37,683 bases of DNA from Deltaproteobacteria bacterium (GTDB lineage Bacteria > Myxococcota_A > Polyangia > Haliangiales > SHYZ01), in the NCBI GenBank assembly GCA_016210055.1, contig JACQUZ010000069.1, positions 1 to 37,683 on the forward strand, given 5' to 3'. Positions 10,001-17,933 of this stretch are shown here, one piece after another (position 1 is the first letter of the stretch; every line of letters starts with the position of its first letter). The notes beneath the pieces are model-generated. The model was not told the origin of the DNA and did no database searches. It worked only from the letters and a program-made list of their open reading frames with translations. The position numbers and the translations under genes were made by a program.

Positions 10001-10913
10001 CGGTGTGTGAGCAGCCACCGTTCGGGCAGCAGTCCGCCGTGCAGGTGATCCTTCCTTTCGTTGGCGTCGGATCGCACGTTTCCTTGCTGCCGCAGATGTC
10101 GTCACCACACGACTTGCTGCTGCAAATACCACAATCGAGAGGGCACGAGACGCAGGTTTCCGTGCCATTGCAGCGAGTGTCACCGCACACGCCGCACTGG
10201 CCACAGTCCGCCGAGCACGAGGAGCAAGTTTCACTTCCCACGCACGTGCCGTCGCCACACCTCGGGCACGCGCCACAGTCGTCCGGGCAGCTAGCACAAT
10301 CCTCTGGTGCGAGGCATGCGTTGTCGCCGCAATAAGGACAGGTGCTGCAGTCCGTCGGGCAATTCAGGCAGGTCTCGTCGGGTCCGCTGCAGCTTCCATC
10401 GCCACAGACTGGAGTGGCGCTGCACGGTCCGCAGTCGACCGCGCAGTCCGTGCAGGTCTCGGCGCCAAGGCACTTGCCGTCGCCGCAGAAAAGGCACTCC
10501 CCGCAGTCCGCGGCGCACGTCTCGCACGTTTCGTCGCCGAAGCAAACCCCATCACCGCAATACGGACATGTCCCGCAGTCCCCCGAGCACGTCGCGCAGG
10601 TCTCTTGCTCGTTGCACACAAGGTCGCCACAAAATGGACAGCTTCCACAGTCGCTTGGGCAGAGGGCGCAGTTCTCCGCCCCGTTGCACGTCCCATCGCC
10701 GCAGAAAGGGCACCGCCCGCAGTCCCGCGCACAAGTCTGGCAGGTCTCGCCCTCCTCGCACACCTTGTTGCGGTTGCAACCCGCGGCCTCGGATGCGACC
10801 CTTCCGATCGAATCGTCTGCGTCGCCGGGTGACCGATAGTCACAAGAGGTGCCCACGAGGACAATCGCCGCGAGCACGACCGTCAACGAACTGACCACGC
10901 GCATCGGATGCAT
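7038..10913 (-). CDS. Giant Cys-rich repeat lipoprotein (about 43 CGDGxCxxxExCxxCxxDCGxC units)
   Basis: The 1291-residue product has a GGAGGG ribosome-binding site four bases before the ATG. A hydrophobic leader (about 5-23) ends VGTSC, a loose lipobox, so the product is probably lipidated. The rest is a tandem array of ~24-residue units with five or six Cys each, about 43 by my count. Three ~45-residue modules of a second type interrupt it, with the pattern C.H..C..G.PL...CDPC...(V/I)C..D..CC...WD..C; one lies near residue 300 and two in the last third. Both modules recur in secreted proteins of deltaproteobacteria, from general recall. The all-disulfide composition points to an extracellular, protease-resistant rod or a metal- or Ca-binding surface layer. 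It lies downstream of the barrel gene and is coupled to the small subunit gene at 6523-7041. Function is unknown. Very long frames on the plus strand here are shadows of the repeat. Confidence 0.9.
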   Translation of the reverse strand: MHPMRVVSSLTVVLAAIVLVGTSCDYRSPGDADDSIGRVASEAAGCNRNKVCEEGETCQTCARDCGRCPFCGDGTCNGAENCALCPSDCGSCPFCGDLVCNEQETCATCSGDCGTCPYCGDGVCFGDETCETCAADCGECLFCGDGKCLGAETCTDCAVDCGPCSATPVCGDGSCSGPDETCLNCPTDCSTCPYCGDNACLAPEDCASCPDDCGACPRCGDGTCVGSETCSSCSADCGQCGVCGDTRCNGTETCVSCPLDCGICSSKSCGDDICGSKETCDPTPTKGRITCTADCCPNGGCSHTVCETGPPLKSYCDPCAALVCGSNPTCCTTVWDALCVGQAIMQCNIMCGACTVDGTCDTAAGENCGGCPEDCGACPASNCGDGFCGPGESCLTCKVDCSCASGCGDGLCLGSEDCTTCSPDCGGCATCGSGGCSWGENCLSCPGDCGTCASTCGDLMCDATESCSTCPGDCGGCPFCGDGICNDMSGESCSTCAADCGVCPTVCGDAACNGAETCGSCAADCGACPAVCGDGTCTPPGETCSTCAADCGTCPVVCGDATCTSPTESCSTCAADCGACPPTCGDGTCNGTEDCSTCSTDCGACPPWCGDGACNGVENCSSCATDCGSCPPSCGDGTCNGTESCSICPSDCGACPAACGDNLCNGLETCSTCSFDCGACAPVCGDAACNGAEDCTTCATDCGSCPPACGDGTCNGTETCATCGVDCACPPGCGDGACNGGETCGSCPGDCGACAASCGDASCNGAETCTTCVTDCGSCPPACGDGACNGTENCTTCTLDCGACPPLCGDGSCNGTESCSTCLMDCGACPASCGDGTCNGGDTCSNCPGDCGACAAACGDATCNGAETCASCPMDCGACACGDGTCGVGESPGSCPADCPVVCGDGTCDGAENPGTCAVDCPVACGDGICSLGSESCSTCAVDCGACPYCGDGQCTSNENCYTCGSDCGPCTSVCGNKTCETIAGETCASCPGDCGTCAKCSHALCEVGGPLPKNCDPCVEMVCALDPFCCSGAWDEVCVNESTWTCSSSCSACGDGTCGGGETCMTCAADCGTCTAACGNGTCEASENCATCPFDCKSCNARCGDGSCHYWAGENCGTCSLDCGSCAAGCGDGTCTAPGETCSTCSLDCGPCDTCGDGTCDPFIGESCGGAKPCPVDCGSCSDKCGNGTCEAGESSGTCAADCGASLCTHSLCTPGLPLDPRCDPCVKKICDVDSFCCVSSWDGTCIWQVQTQCGLSCSGGACGNNVCDFDEGGESCLSCAGDCGECIAK

Positions 10914-10934
10914 TCAGCCCTCCGCCCAGCATCC

Positions 10935-10940
10935 ATTATA
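10935..10940 (-). promoter_or_regulatory. Candidate -10 element (TATAAT) for the Cys-rich lipoprotein gene
   Basis: Read on the minus strand, a perfect TATAAT lies 21 bp before the ATG, with the GGAGGG ribosome-binding site (10918-10923) between. No good -35 hexamer is seen at 16-18 bp (GGATTT or TGGATT only). An AT-rich island is unusual in this GC-rich DNA and supports a promoter. Confidence 0.5.
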
Positions 10941-10982
10941 GGCTGCGATAATTTTACAAATCCATTACGAATAATCGTTTCA

Positions 10983-10994
10983 ATGAATATTCAT
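10983..10994. promoter_or_regulatory. 12-bp perfect palindrome upstream of the Cys-rich gene
   Basis: ATGAATATTCAT is a perfect palindrome about 45-55 bp upstream of the TATAAT element and between two surface-protein genes. It could be a dimeric regulator site, but AT-rich palindromes of this size can also arise by chance. Confidence 0.25.
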
Positions 10995-11035
10995 GAGAGG
11001 ATTACGCACACCACGCTCCATTGGAGAGCCTGTAA

Positions 11036-14000
11036 TCAATAGGGCATTTCGGCAGGGGCACCTGCGCTGCCGTAGGTGCCGGTGAGATTCAGGAACAGGC
11101 CCGGGATGGAGTCGTCGGCCTCGAAGACCCATTCCTCGCGTGCGTAGTTCATCCCGACGACGAGACGGAATCCATGTGGGAAACGAACGCCCATCGCCAC
11201 CGTCGTGCCGATGAGGAGCTCCCCCTGCTGCGAGGTCCCCGCCAGGCGCGTGCCGGCGATTAGGTCGTAGCGCTTCTTCCAGGTCCATGTGACTTCTTCA
11301 CCTGCCACGGACAGCATCGCGAACCCTGCTGACGTGCGCGCCCGCTTCAAGGCGGCGCGGGTACCCATCGCCGCGGAGCGACCAAGCGGGATCACCAGGT
11401 CCATGGTGCCGAGCTGTGCCCGTCTTCGGGGAGCGACGTCGTCGCGCAAGGAGCGCGTGCTCTGGTCCTTGTATTTCAAGAAAAGGACGAAGCGCGGATC
11501 CACCGGCTCGCGGTAGGCAAATCCTACGAGATTGCTCCATTGCGCCAGGGGATCTTTCGTTGTCCCTCCCTTGTAATTGACCGAGCCAAAGCCCATGACG
11601 CTGTCCGTGAGCGCCAGGCGGGCGCGGCCGCCCCCACCGAACTGGCGTCCGAACTTGGTGTCATGAGAGACGTCGAATCGCAACGCGCCTACGAGCCTCG
11701 GGAAGAACAGGTTGATGCCAGCGAACGCCCCCTTGAACTCCACAGGCCCGTTGTCGGTGCTCATGTCCTGGGACTCCCCAGCCGAGGCGTAGGCGAACGT
11801 CGAGAACGTCCTGAACACGCTCTCGACGCCGAGCGCCGCCGAGCGGGACTTGCTGGTCAAGCTGCCCTCGTCGTCGTGGGTAAGCGATCCCTCGACGAGC
11901 GCCGCGGGCTGAAGCCACGGGATCCTGACGAACCTCGCCCGAAGAAGACCTGAATCGCTGCGGAACCCCTCCTTCCCTTCAGCCGTGTCCTTCCAAAGCA
12001 TTCTGCCTTCGAACCCCAGCTGGAACGAGGAGGCCTGCCAGCGAGAAGCGCCCACTACCGCCCTCTCACGGTTGTCACCAGGCTGCACCTCGGCCTGCGT
12101 GTAGGCAAGAAACAGGGACGGCATGCGCTTGGGGCTGAAGTTCAGCGCCGCGTACTCGCTTAACTGGGAGGTCTCCGTAGTCTCCTCGTACTGCGGGAAC
12201 ACCATGAAGGCGCCCGTCGAAACGTCGACGCTGCTAAGCACGCGGTACGACGTCCCCAACCCGACCTCGCGGACGCCGGCACGGTTTTGCATGAAGAAGG
12301 GAAATCCTCGCTGTCCGTTGGAAAGAGACCTCACGAACGGCGAGAACAGCGATAGCGTCGGGGGCGGCAAGTAGCCAAACGTCATGTCTGGTGGCGACCT
12401 CAATTGGAAGTCGGTCCTTTGCGTGTAGCCGCCTCCCACCTGATTGAAGTAACCAAATAGCCCCACGTCGTCCCACGGCCGATAGACCGCACGAGCTCGG
12501 AAGGCCGTCTCGTCGCTGCCGGGGAGCTCCGAGGCCTCACCGCTCCCCTTGTTCGATATCGCAGCCTCAGCGGCGACGTCGAGGGAGTCGGAGAGGAACC
12601 GCGAGTCGACGCCCACCGCGCTCTTGGGATTCGGCGTCTCGTCCTCGTGGATCGCGGTGGCGCCTAGGGTCGCCCTCTTGCCAAGCTTGGCCTCGGCACG
12701 AGCGCCGGCGATGAACGCCCGTGGGATTTCTGTCGCTGGGGCGTGCTCGTACTGGATCACGAATCGGAACACCTCCCCCGACGGAGGGTGGAGCGGCCAA
12801 GGCCTGCCAAGGAAGAGCTGCCCAGTCGCGTGATCCAACGTGTACTCGAGACCACTTCCCAGAGAAACCCGAGATACAACAAGTCCATTCAATACCCCCT
12901 CCACCCAAACCCGATCGCTACCCGGGAGGATGGGGATGTTGGCGAGCTGGAACGGTCCCGCGGACCCGTCGTTCTCGATGACCTCGCGCACGAGCCTCGT
13001 CTCGGTCGCGCCGGCAAACGTGCGGACTTTCCAGCTCTTCTTTTCAACGCCCACGTCTACGCCCAGGAACGCGCGGAGGTTGTTTACCAGGTTGCTGTGG
13101 CCGAAGTTCACGCCGTTTCTCCCTAGGACGACGGTTCCCCAGGGCGCGGTGAGGCGAACGCCGATCTTGTCCGGAACGCTGGGCGTTATCGACGAGCGAT
13201 CTCCAACTTCGGGCTGAAACGAGAGCTCGTCTCTCCCGATACCCATCTCGTCGCGTGGCTGGTGGTCCGTGTCCACGTAGGCGAGAATTCGGTAACCGTC
13301 CCCAAGGTCCCGTTCCAGGAAGCCCGCAAGGCGCCCGGCGAGCCGAAGGATCAGCGCCTCCTTCTTCTCCAGCCCGAGCGTCGCCCCTGCGACGCCCAAG
13401 AAGGTCCTGGGCTTGAAGTCCCCGGGATACGAGTCCAAGTCCTTCTGCTTGAACGCGAAATCGAGCCGGGCCGCTACCCCAAAGGTCAGGTCAATGAACG
13501 CAATTTTCGAGGGCCCGGCGGGAACTAACCCCACGAAGGGGGCATTCTCGTCGGCGGCCACCACGGCCATGGCCACGCGCGTGCCCGCCTTGAGTCCCTT
13601 GACGCTGTACCTCCCCAGCGAGTCGGCCACGATCACGGTGCCGTCGTCGATGACGACGCGCGCCCCGCGAATCCCTTTCTCCCCCTTGTCCGCGATCCCG
13701 TTCCCGTTTACGTCGAGGAACACCCGCCCGAAGAGGAGGGACCGGTCGCCCGTGTCCCCTGCGCGGACGAAGACCCTGACCCGGGTCTCGGCGGTCCTCA
13801 CGGGAATGCCGACCACGGCACCCGTCGCGTAGGCCGCGTTCACCAGTGCCCCAGACTTGCGCCCCGGAGAAACCACCGCCTCGTAATACACGTCAGCCCG
13901 CTGCCGCGTCGCCAGGTGCCCGACGGGGAACTCCACGAGTCGCCCGCGCAAGACCAGCGAAGGCCCTGCCTGGTCCCCTTGAATTGGATGACCGTTCAAG

Positions 14001-15229
14001 CGCGCCGATCCGGGAACGAGCTTGAGCCCGTCGGGAAGAATGTCGTGGACGACCACGTTTTCCACGTCGCTAACGCCGCTCGCTATAACCTCGATCGTGT
14101 ACCCGATCACGTCACCCGGCTCGACGTCGGTGAGGTCAGATTTCTTGATGATGGTCAATGCGTGGTTATGAATCAGCCGCACGTTGAAAATCACCGTCTC
14201 ACCGTCAGCGACCTCGAAGTTCCCCGAGCTGAACGTGTAGTGCTGGGGCGCGCTCACCCGCACGAAATAGGTCCCAGCGCCAACGCCATCGAACTGGTAA
14301 TCCCCAGTCGAGCCGGTGGTCTGGGTTCCTGCCACGTTTCCGCCCGCACGGACCAGCTCCACCGTAGCGCCGACCACTGGTCCATCCCCCTGCGAGGAGG
14401 TCACGCGCCCCTTGACGGTCGCCCAACCGGCGCCGACACCCCGCTCGAGCGAGATGAGCCCCGACGCAAGGGTCAGCCCGGGATCGACGGCCTGCGACGG
14501 GTTCACCCGGACCACGTAGAGATACTCCCCCTGGGGAGCGAGATCCCTGTTGTCGTCGCGCCCGAGCCACTCGATCGCCGGATCGGTGTTCGCCGCCACC
14601 GGATGATTCGTTCGAAGAGTTGTCACGAGGGTGATCCCGTCGGACTTGTAGATATGAAGGTCGACCAAGCGATCGGCATCGAGCCAGAAATGAAAGAACG
14701 TCTTGTTGGCCACGTTGTCATCGCCCTCGGGCGAGAACGGATTGGGCCACGCGTAAGACCGTAGCTCGACCGACCCAGCTGTCACTCCGTAGGTAATCGT
14801 CGCCTTGTATGGATCGACATCGGAGCTGGGAAGAACCCCAAAATCGGGATCCAGCTGGTAATCGAGGACATGGGTCCTGCCGACATCGGGAGCCGTCGCC
14901 GCCTGAAGCCCCACGACGGTCTGCACGCCGCTCGCAAAAGGTGCGAACCCCAAAGACCCGTGCACGCGGTAGGACAGGCGGCCGATGGGCATGGTGTTTC
15001 CCTCGGCGTTCGTGAAATTCGCCGGCGCGTCGGCGGTCACCGTGTACATGGCCGCGGAGTGCACCGTCACGTGCGTTGAATACGGGAATACGGTGCGCTG
15101 GCCCGGCTCCACCGTGCCGAGGCTCACGGTGGTGCCCCCCATGGAGACACTAATGCCCTGCCCTACCGCCGATCTCGATGAGGCCAAGGCCAGCGCAGCC
15201 GTGACGATCGCGGCTCGATTCGCACTCAT
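11036..15229 (-). CDS. Large outer-membrane barrel protein with WxL-like, FlgD-like, CarboxypepD-reg, DUF11 and SdrD-B-like domains
   Basis: The product is 1397 residues from the ATG at 15229. The frame extends to a TTG at 15274, but that TTG abuts a -10 element, so ATG is preferred. The signal peptide is about 1-23. Residues ~25-153 look like a subunit-type domain (ISVSMGGTTVSLGTVEPGQ, a MYTVTAD strand, and a DPYKATITYGVTAG end). Then come a FlgD-type Ig domain (~155-245; WPNPFSPEGDD...RDDNRDLAPQGEYLYVVRV), a carboxypeptidase regulatory-like domain (~258-340), a DUF11 domain (~345-480; KSDLTDVEPGDVIGYTIEV), an SdrD B-like domain (~490-560; FLDVNGNGIADKGEKGI) and a ~790-residue barrel of alternating strands (YRPWDDVGLFGYF, FRLVVGMNYA). 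This is usher-like in size and place: an outer-membrane platform with periplasmic Ig domains, next to a subunit and a chaperone-like gene. It is not a recognisable FimD usher or TonB receptor, and its secretion role is inferred. Confidence 0.85.
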   Translation of the reverse strand: MSANRAAIVTAALALASSRSAVGQGISVSMGGTTVSLGTVEPGQRTVFPYSTHVTVHSAAMYTVTADAPANFTNAEGNTMPIGRLSYRVHGSLGFAPFASGVQTVVGLQAATAPDVGRTHVLDYQLDPDFGVLPSSDVDPYKATITYGVTAGSVELRSYAWPNPFSPEGDDNVANKTFFHFWLDADRLVDLHIYKSDGITLVTTLRTNHPVAANTDPAIEWLGRDDNRDLAPQGEYLYVVRVNPSQAVDPGLTLASGLISLERGVGAGWATVKGRVTSSQGDGPVVGATVELVRAGGNVAGTQTTGSTGDYQFDGVGAGTYFVRVSAPQHYTFSSGNFEVADGETVIFNVRLIHNHALTIIKKSDLTDVEPGDVIGYTIEVIASGVSDVENVVVHDILPDGLKLVPGSARLNGHPIQGDQAGPSLVLRGRLVEFPVGHLATRQRADVYYEAVVSPGRKSGALVNAAYATGAVVGIPVRTAETRVRVFVRAGDTGDRSLLFGRVFLDVNGNGIADKGEKGIRGARVVIDDGTVIVADSLGRYSVKGLKAGTRVAMAVVAADENAPFVGLVPAGPSKIAFIDLTFGVAARLDFAFKQKDLDSYPGDFKPRTFLGVAGATLGLEKKEALILRLAGRLAGFLERDLGDGYRILAYVDTDHQPRDEMGIGRDELSFQPEVGDRSSITPSVPDKIGVRLTAPWGTVVLGRNGVNFGHSNLVNNLRAFLGVDVGVEKKSWKVRTFAGATETRLVREVIENDGSAGPFQLANIPILPGSDRVWVEGVLNGLVVSRVSLGSGLEYTLDHATGQLFLGRPWPLHPPSGEVFRFVIQYEHAPATEIPRAFIAGARAEAKLGKRATLGATAIHEDETPNPKSAVGVDSRFLSDSLDVAAEAAISNKGSGEASELPGSDETAFRARAVYRPWDDVGLFGYFNQVGGGYTQRTDFQLRSPPDMTFGYLPPPTLSLFSPFVRSLSNGQRGFPFFMQNRAGVREVGLGTSYRVLSSVDVSTGAFMVFPQYEETTETSQLSEYAALNFSPKRMPSLFLAYTQAEVQPGDNRERAVVGASRWQASSFQLGFEGRMLWKDTAEGKEGFRSDSGLLRARFVRIPWLQPAALVEGSLTHDDEGSLTSKSRSAALGVESVFRTFSTFAYASAGESQDMSTDNGPVEFKGAFAGINLFFPRLVGALRFDVSHDTKFGRQFGGGGRARLALTDSVMGFGSVNYKGGTTKDPLAQWSNLVGFAYREPVDPRFVLFLKYKDQSTRSLRDDVAPRRRAQLGTMDLVIPLGRSAAMGTRAALKRARTSAGFAMLSVAGEEVTWTWKKRYDLIAGTRLAGTSQQGELLIGTTVAMGVRFPHGFRLVVGMNYAREEWVFEADDSIPGLFLNLTGTYGSAGAPAEMPY

Positions 15230-15277
15230 TCCACGTAGGGATTGTGCTCGATTTCGAATCGTACGATACCCCAATTC

Positions 15278-15306
15278 ATTATAAAGGCATTGGCCCTGCT
15301 TGTGAG
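15278..15306 (-). promoter_or_regulatory. Candidate sigma-70-type promoter for the barrel gene
   Basis: On the minus strand, CTCACA (15301-15306; 4 of 6 matches to TTGACA) is followed after 17 bp by a perfect TATAAT (15278-15283). Predicted transcription starts near 15271, giving a leader of about 40 nt to the ATG at 15229. This argues against the upstream TTG as start. The rest of the 15230-15447 gap shows no gene. Confidence 0.5.
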
Positions 15307-15447
15307 AAGCATTTTGGCAGAGGCGCCCACCAACTCAATTGGAAGACGAGCGCTTCCCATCGCGCGCGCGCCCTATTCCATGGATCGCCGGCAGGCCCGC
15401 CAGGCTTTAAAGATTGAATCGAAGAAAAGGGAGGGGACTTGATTGGA

Positions 15448-16905
15448 CTACTGGACGAAGTGCTTTAGCGTCATTGTCGCTGGGGTCTTTCCCCCAAAGT
15501 TGACGACGGCCCTTAGCTCATAGAGCCCCGACTCCAGCCCCTCTGGAAGGCCGCGCTTGTAGCTCGCACTCCCACCAATCGCCAGTTTTTGCTTCTCGAG
15601 TGGGATCTGCCCGACGATATTCCCCGCGCCATCGGCCACCATGACGATGCCTTCTGCGTCCACTTCGACGTTCCCCTCGTTCTTGAATTCGAGGGTGACG
15701 TAGGGCTCCTTGTCATTGGGCGCCGCGAACTTCGAGATCTTTCCCGCCAGGTTCACGTCCTTCTCGATCACCTGTTGGCTCGCATAGAACGTGGCCAGGA
15801 GGGCGCCCGCCGGGCTCAGGACTTCGAGCTTCGCGTTAAACTTGCTCATCGGAAGTCCGGCGCCGTGGTTCCCCTTGAGGGTCCCCTTCTTCCCCACCGG
15901 AATAGCCTCCGTGGCGGCGAGCTCGGCCGTCGCGACCTGCTCCCCTTGCGGATCGGTGTAGACGACGCGTCCCTTTGGAACAAACGGGGTGTTTCCGGTG
16001 TTGGTCACGGTGGCCTCGAGTGGGACCGGCTTGTATTGCACCACAGGAGCGGCCTGGAACTTGTTCACGATAACCCGATGCTGGGCAGCCTCACCGGGTT
16101 TAATGACGGCGAGATCACCGAAAGCAGTTTCATTGACCAATCCAGGCCCGGTTATCGCGGCCGTGAGCTTGTAGTTCCCTGGGGCGAGGGTCTTTGGCGC
16201 GCGCCAAACGGCCCTGAGGTTGCGGGACAGCCCTGGGAATACGTTCCCTGCCTCGATAGGTACCTTGGCGACGACCTCCTTGGCGGTCTCCACCACGATG
16301 GTGCCGCTCACCTTGGCATGCACGTCTCCCAGGTTCTGTGCATTTGCATGCAGGATAATGGGCGCGCCGCTCGCCTCCTGCACCGCGAAGACCTTGCCCG
16401 CCTTGATGCGCTGCTTGGCCTCCCCTGGAAGGACGAGCTCGACGAGAACGCCCACCCGCACGTTCGCCGCAATAGTTTCTCCGGGCTTCTTCTTGGACGG
16501 CTCACCGAGCACATACATGATGGCATACCCGCCACCACTTCGACCCTTCGGGAGGGTGACCTTCACCTCGACATCCCGCGAAGCACCGGCCGCCAGCTTG
16601 AACTTTGGGGTCTTCGTGCTCAACATGTCCTGCGCCGTGTACTTGTAGCTCGGCGGTGCAGGGAGTGGACTTCCGGCTTCGTCGTGGAAGAGCGGCTTGA
16701 ACTCGATGGTAATGTCCCATTCTTCATCCGCCCCATTGGTGACCTTGACCGGAGGCAGGGCTTCTCCCGATTTCTTGACCGCCTTGTCCAAGACCACCGG
16801 CGAGACGATCAAGCCGCCCGCCCTCGCAGCCGTTGGGAGGAATAGGACGGCGAGCGCGGCCGTTAGGGCACCCACGATTGAACGGCATGCGATTGGAGCG
16901 ATCAC
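15448..16905 (-). CDS. Secreted Ig-domain protein resembling WxL-interacting (DUF916/DUF3324) proteins; possible periplasmic chaperone
   Basis: The 485-residue product starts at GTG behind a strong GGAGGT site at 6-bp spacing. The signal peptide is 1-29 (LFLPTAARA). Residues ~30-150 read like the first Ig domain of DUF916: GLIVSPVVLDK, VKVTNGADEEWDITIEF, FKLAAGASRDVEVKVTLPKG, GGYAIMYVLGE, VRVGVLVEL. Residues ~160-270 resemble DUF3324 (ILHANAQNLGDVHAKVSGTI; WRAPKTLAPGNYKLTAAI). Two more Ig-like domains fill 275-485. In Gram-positives such proteins bind WxL subunits; no C-terminal anchor helix is present here, which suits a periplasmic or secreted protein. The gene lies 41 bp after the small subunit gene (16947-17516) and before the barrel gene, suggesting subunit handling as in chaperone-usher systems. 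The match is by eye; a generic NEW3/Ig protein is the alternative. Confidence 0.75.
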   Translation of the reverse strand: MIAPIACRSIVGALTAALAVLFLPTAARAGGLIVSPVVLDKAVKKSGEALPPVKVTNGADEEWDITIEFKPLFHDEAGSPLPAPPSYKYTAQDMLSTKTPKFKLAAGASRDVEVKVTLPKGRSGGGYAIMYVLGEPSKKKPGETIAANVRVGVLVELVLPGEAKQRIKAGKVFAVQEASGAPIILHANAQNLGDVHAKVSGTIVVETAKEVVAKVPIEAGNVFPGLSRNLRAVWRAPKTLAPGNYKLTAAITGPGLVNETAFGDLAVIKPGEAAQHRVIVNKFQAAPVVQYKPVPLEATVTNTGNTPFVPKGRVVYTDPQGEQVATAELAATEAIPVGKKGTLKGNHGAGLPMSKFNAKLEVLSPAGALLATFYASQQVIEKDVNLAGKISKFAAPNDKEPYVTLEFKNEGNVEVDAEGIVMVADGAGNIVGQIPLEKQKLAIGGSASYKRGLPEGLESGLYELRAVVNFGGKTPATMTLKHFVQ

Positions 16906-16946
16906 GGCAAGACCTCCTCTCCCTATTCTCGATTCGTGACCGAGAG

Positions 16947-17516
16947 CTATACGGCAGCCGAAATAATGGTGAACGTAATGACCATGTGGTAAGCGGACGT
17001 GTTCGAGGACGAGGAACCAGAAAGGGACGAATCGCCGAAGTCAATGAACTGGCTCACTTCTACCGAGTGAGTCCTACCGCCCACCCCAGATTGAGCTTGC
17101 GTCGTGGCGTTTGTGAGCCCGGTGGCCGTGGTGGTAATGTCAGCGGCCGCCCCAGCTCCGAGCGCGCGAATCTTCGCGGGCGCATTAATGTACTTGCCCG
17201 CTGCCACGTATGCGCCGCTGTTGTACTCGAAGAGCCGATTTGCGAGGGCACCCTTGGTGGCGGATGTATCGCAGCTCACCTGGAGGTGATAAGGAATGTT
17301 GGCCAGCGCTGTGAGCACCATGCTGGAATTCGTGTTGGCGCCCTGGCTCAATAACCACGGCGTGGGGGCGAAGGCGGTCGAAATCGATACCGAGAGCGCC
17401 GAATTGATGTCGGCATCGACCGTTTGAACGGCCTGCGCCGACGCTGTCCGCGCGGTCCCGGCCATGAGCGCGAGTCCAGCCAGTGCGCCTAGAATCGATC
17501 GATACAGCTTCAACAT
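16947..17516 (-). CDS. Small secreted WxL-like surface subunit
   Basis: The 189-residue product has an AGGAGGG site before the ATG and a clean signal peptide (about 1-27; GLALMAGTARTASA). The mature protein is Ala/Ser/Thr-rich: QTVDADINSALSVSI, a TPWLLSQG segment, the strand ANIPYHLQVSCD, EVSQFIDFGDSS, and a C-terminal strand AYHMVITFTIISA. The order W-x-L, conserved N/S-(V/I)-P-Y strand and terminal Y.(M/A).ITFT strand recalls WxL-domain and fimbrial-type beta subunits. It has a single mature Cys, so no internal disulfide. It is the first gene of a minus-strand run with the chaperone-like (41 bp away) and barrel genes, and the most likely major structural subunit. Its paralogue is at 6523-7041. 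The family assignment is tentative. Confidence 0.75.
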   Translation of the reverse strand: MLKLYRSILGALAGLALMAGTARTASAQAVQTVDADINSALSVSISTAFAPTPWLLSQGANTNSSMVLTALANIPYHLQVSCDTSATKGALANRLFEYNSGAYVAAGKYINAPAKIRALGAGAAADITTTATGLTNATTQAQSGVGGRTHSVEVSQFIDFGDSSLSGSSSSNTSAYHMVITFTIISAAV

Positions 17517-17598
17517 GCGAGCCCTCCTTTTGTGGTGACCCTGGAGCCAACCGTCCTACCATTGGACGCCCGTCGGGGTCACAATACGTGACGCATTT

Positions 17599-17629
17599 AT
17601 AATAGCAGGAGCCGACCGGTGAATGTCAA
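17599..17629 (-). promoter_or_regulatory. Candidate promoter of the subunit/chaperone-like operon
   Basis: On the minus strand, a perfect TTGACA (17624-17629) is followed by TATTAT (17599-17604) inside an AT-rich run, TATTATAAAT. Spacing is 19 bp, longer than ideal; TATAAA slightly downstream is another reading. The leader to the ATG at 17516 would be about 75 nt. Confidence 0.45.
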
Positions 17630-17933
17630 CCCACAAAAAAACATCCCCAATAAAAAACGCTCAATCGCGCTTCAAGCGCCCCTGGAACGCGCGGCCTGCG
17701 AGGCGACCCTGGTCCCATTCTGCTTCGATTGACGCCCCCTCGAGTCGATTATTCAATCAGCATTCAATCGGCGCTCCGGGGAGTCTTTTGCCGCCGGGCG
17801 TCATGAGCCGCCGGCCGCCTTGTCTTGTGTGAGATCGGCGCTCCCGCATCGCTCTTGAGCTCAAGCCCAAGAACTAGGCGCGGCGGAGATTTCGTGGGGA
17901 CGCAAGCGGCAAGTTGGGATATGCTGTCGGCCG
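17630..17933. other. Non-coding gap between the surface locus and the pilin regulator
   Basis: This is the largest gap in the window (417 bp from 17517 to 17933). Besides the leftward promoter it has an A-rich stretch (about 17632-17660), a short GCGCTTCAAGCGC hairpin, and ATTCAATC twice near 17750-17770. A 69-codon frame at 17623-17832 has no family signal. No promoter with consensus spacing was found for the regulator at 17934. Confidence 0.5.

Noticed and set aside
8041..10335. Long plus-strand frame rich in Pro/Gln/Ser/His opposite the Cys-rich gene
   Set aside because: It mirrors the repeat codons (TGC/GGC read backwards) of a gene with a signal peptide, good ribosome-binding site and clear domains. 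No start signal or family is seen.
7038..10913. CRISPR-like regular repeat
   Set aside because: The period (~72 bp) and diverged copies are protein-coding and in frame; there are no identical repeats with unique spacers.
17623..17832. 69-codon plus-strand frame in the 17517-17933 gap
   Set aside because: It has no ribosome-binding site, no family signal and overlaps the leftward promoter.
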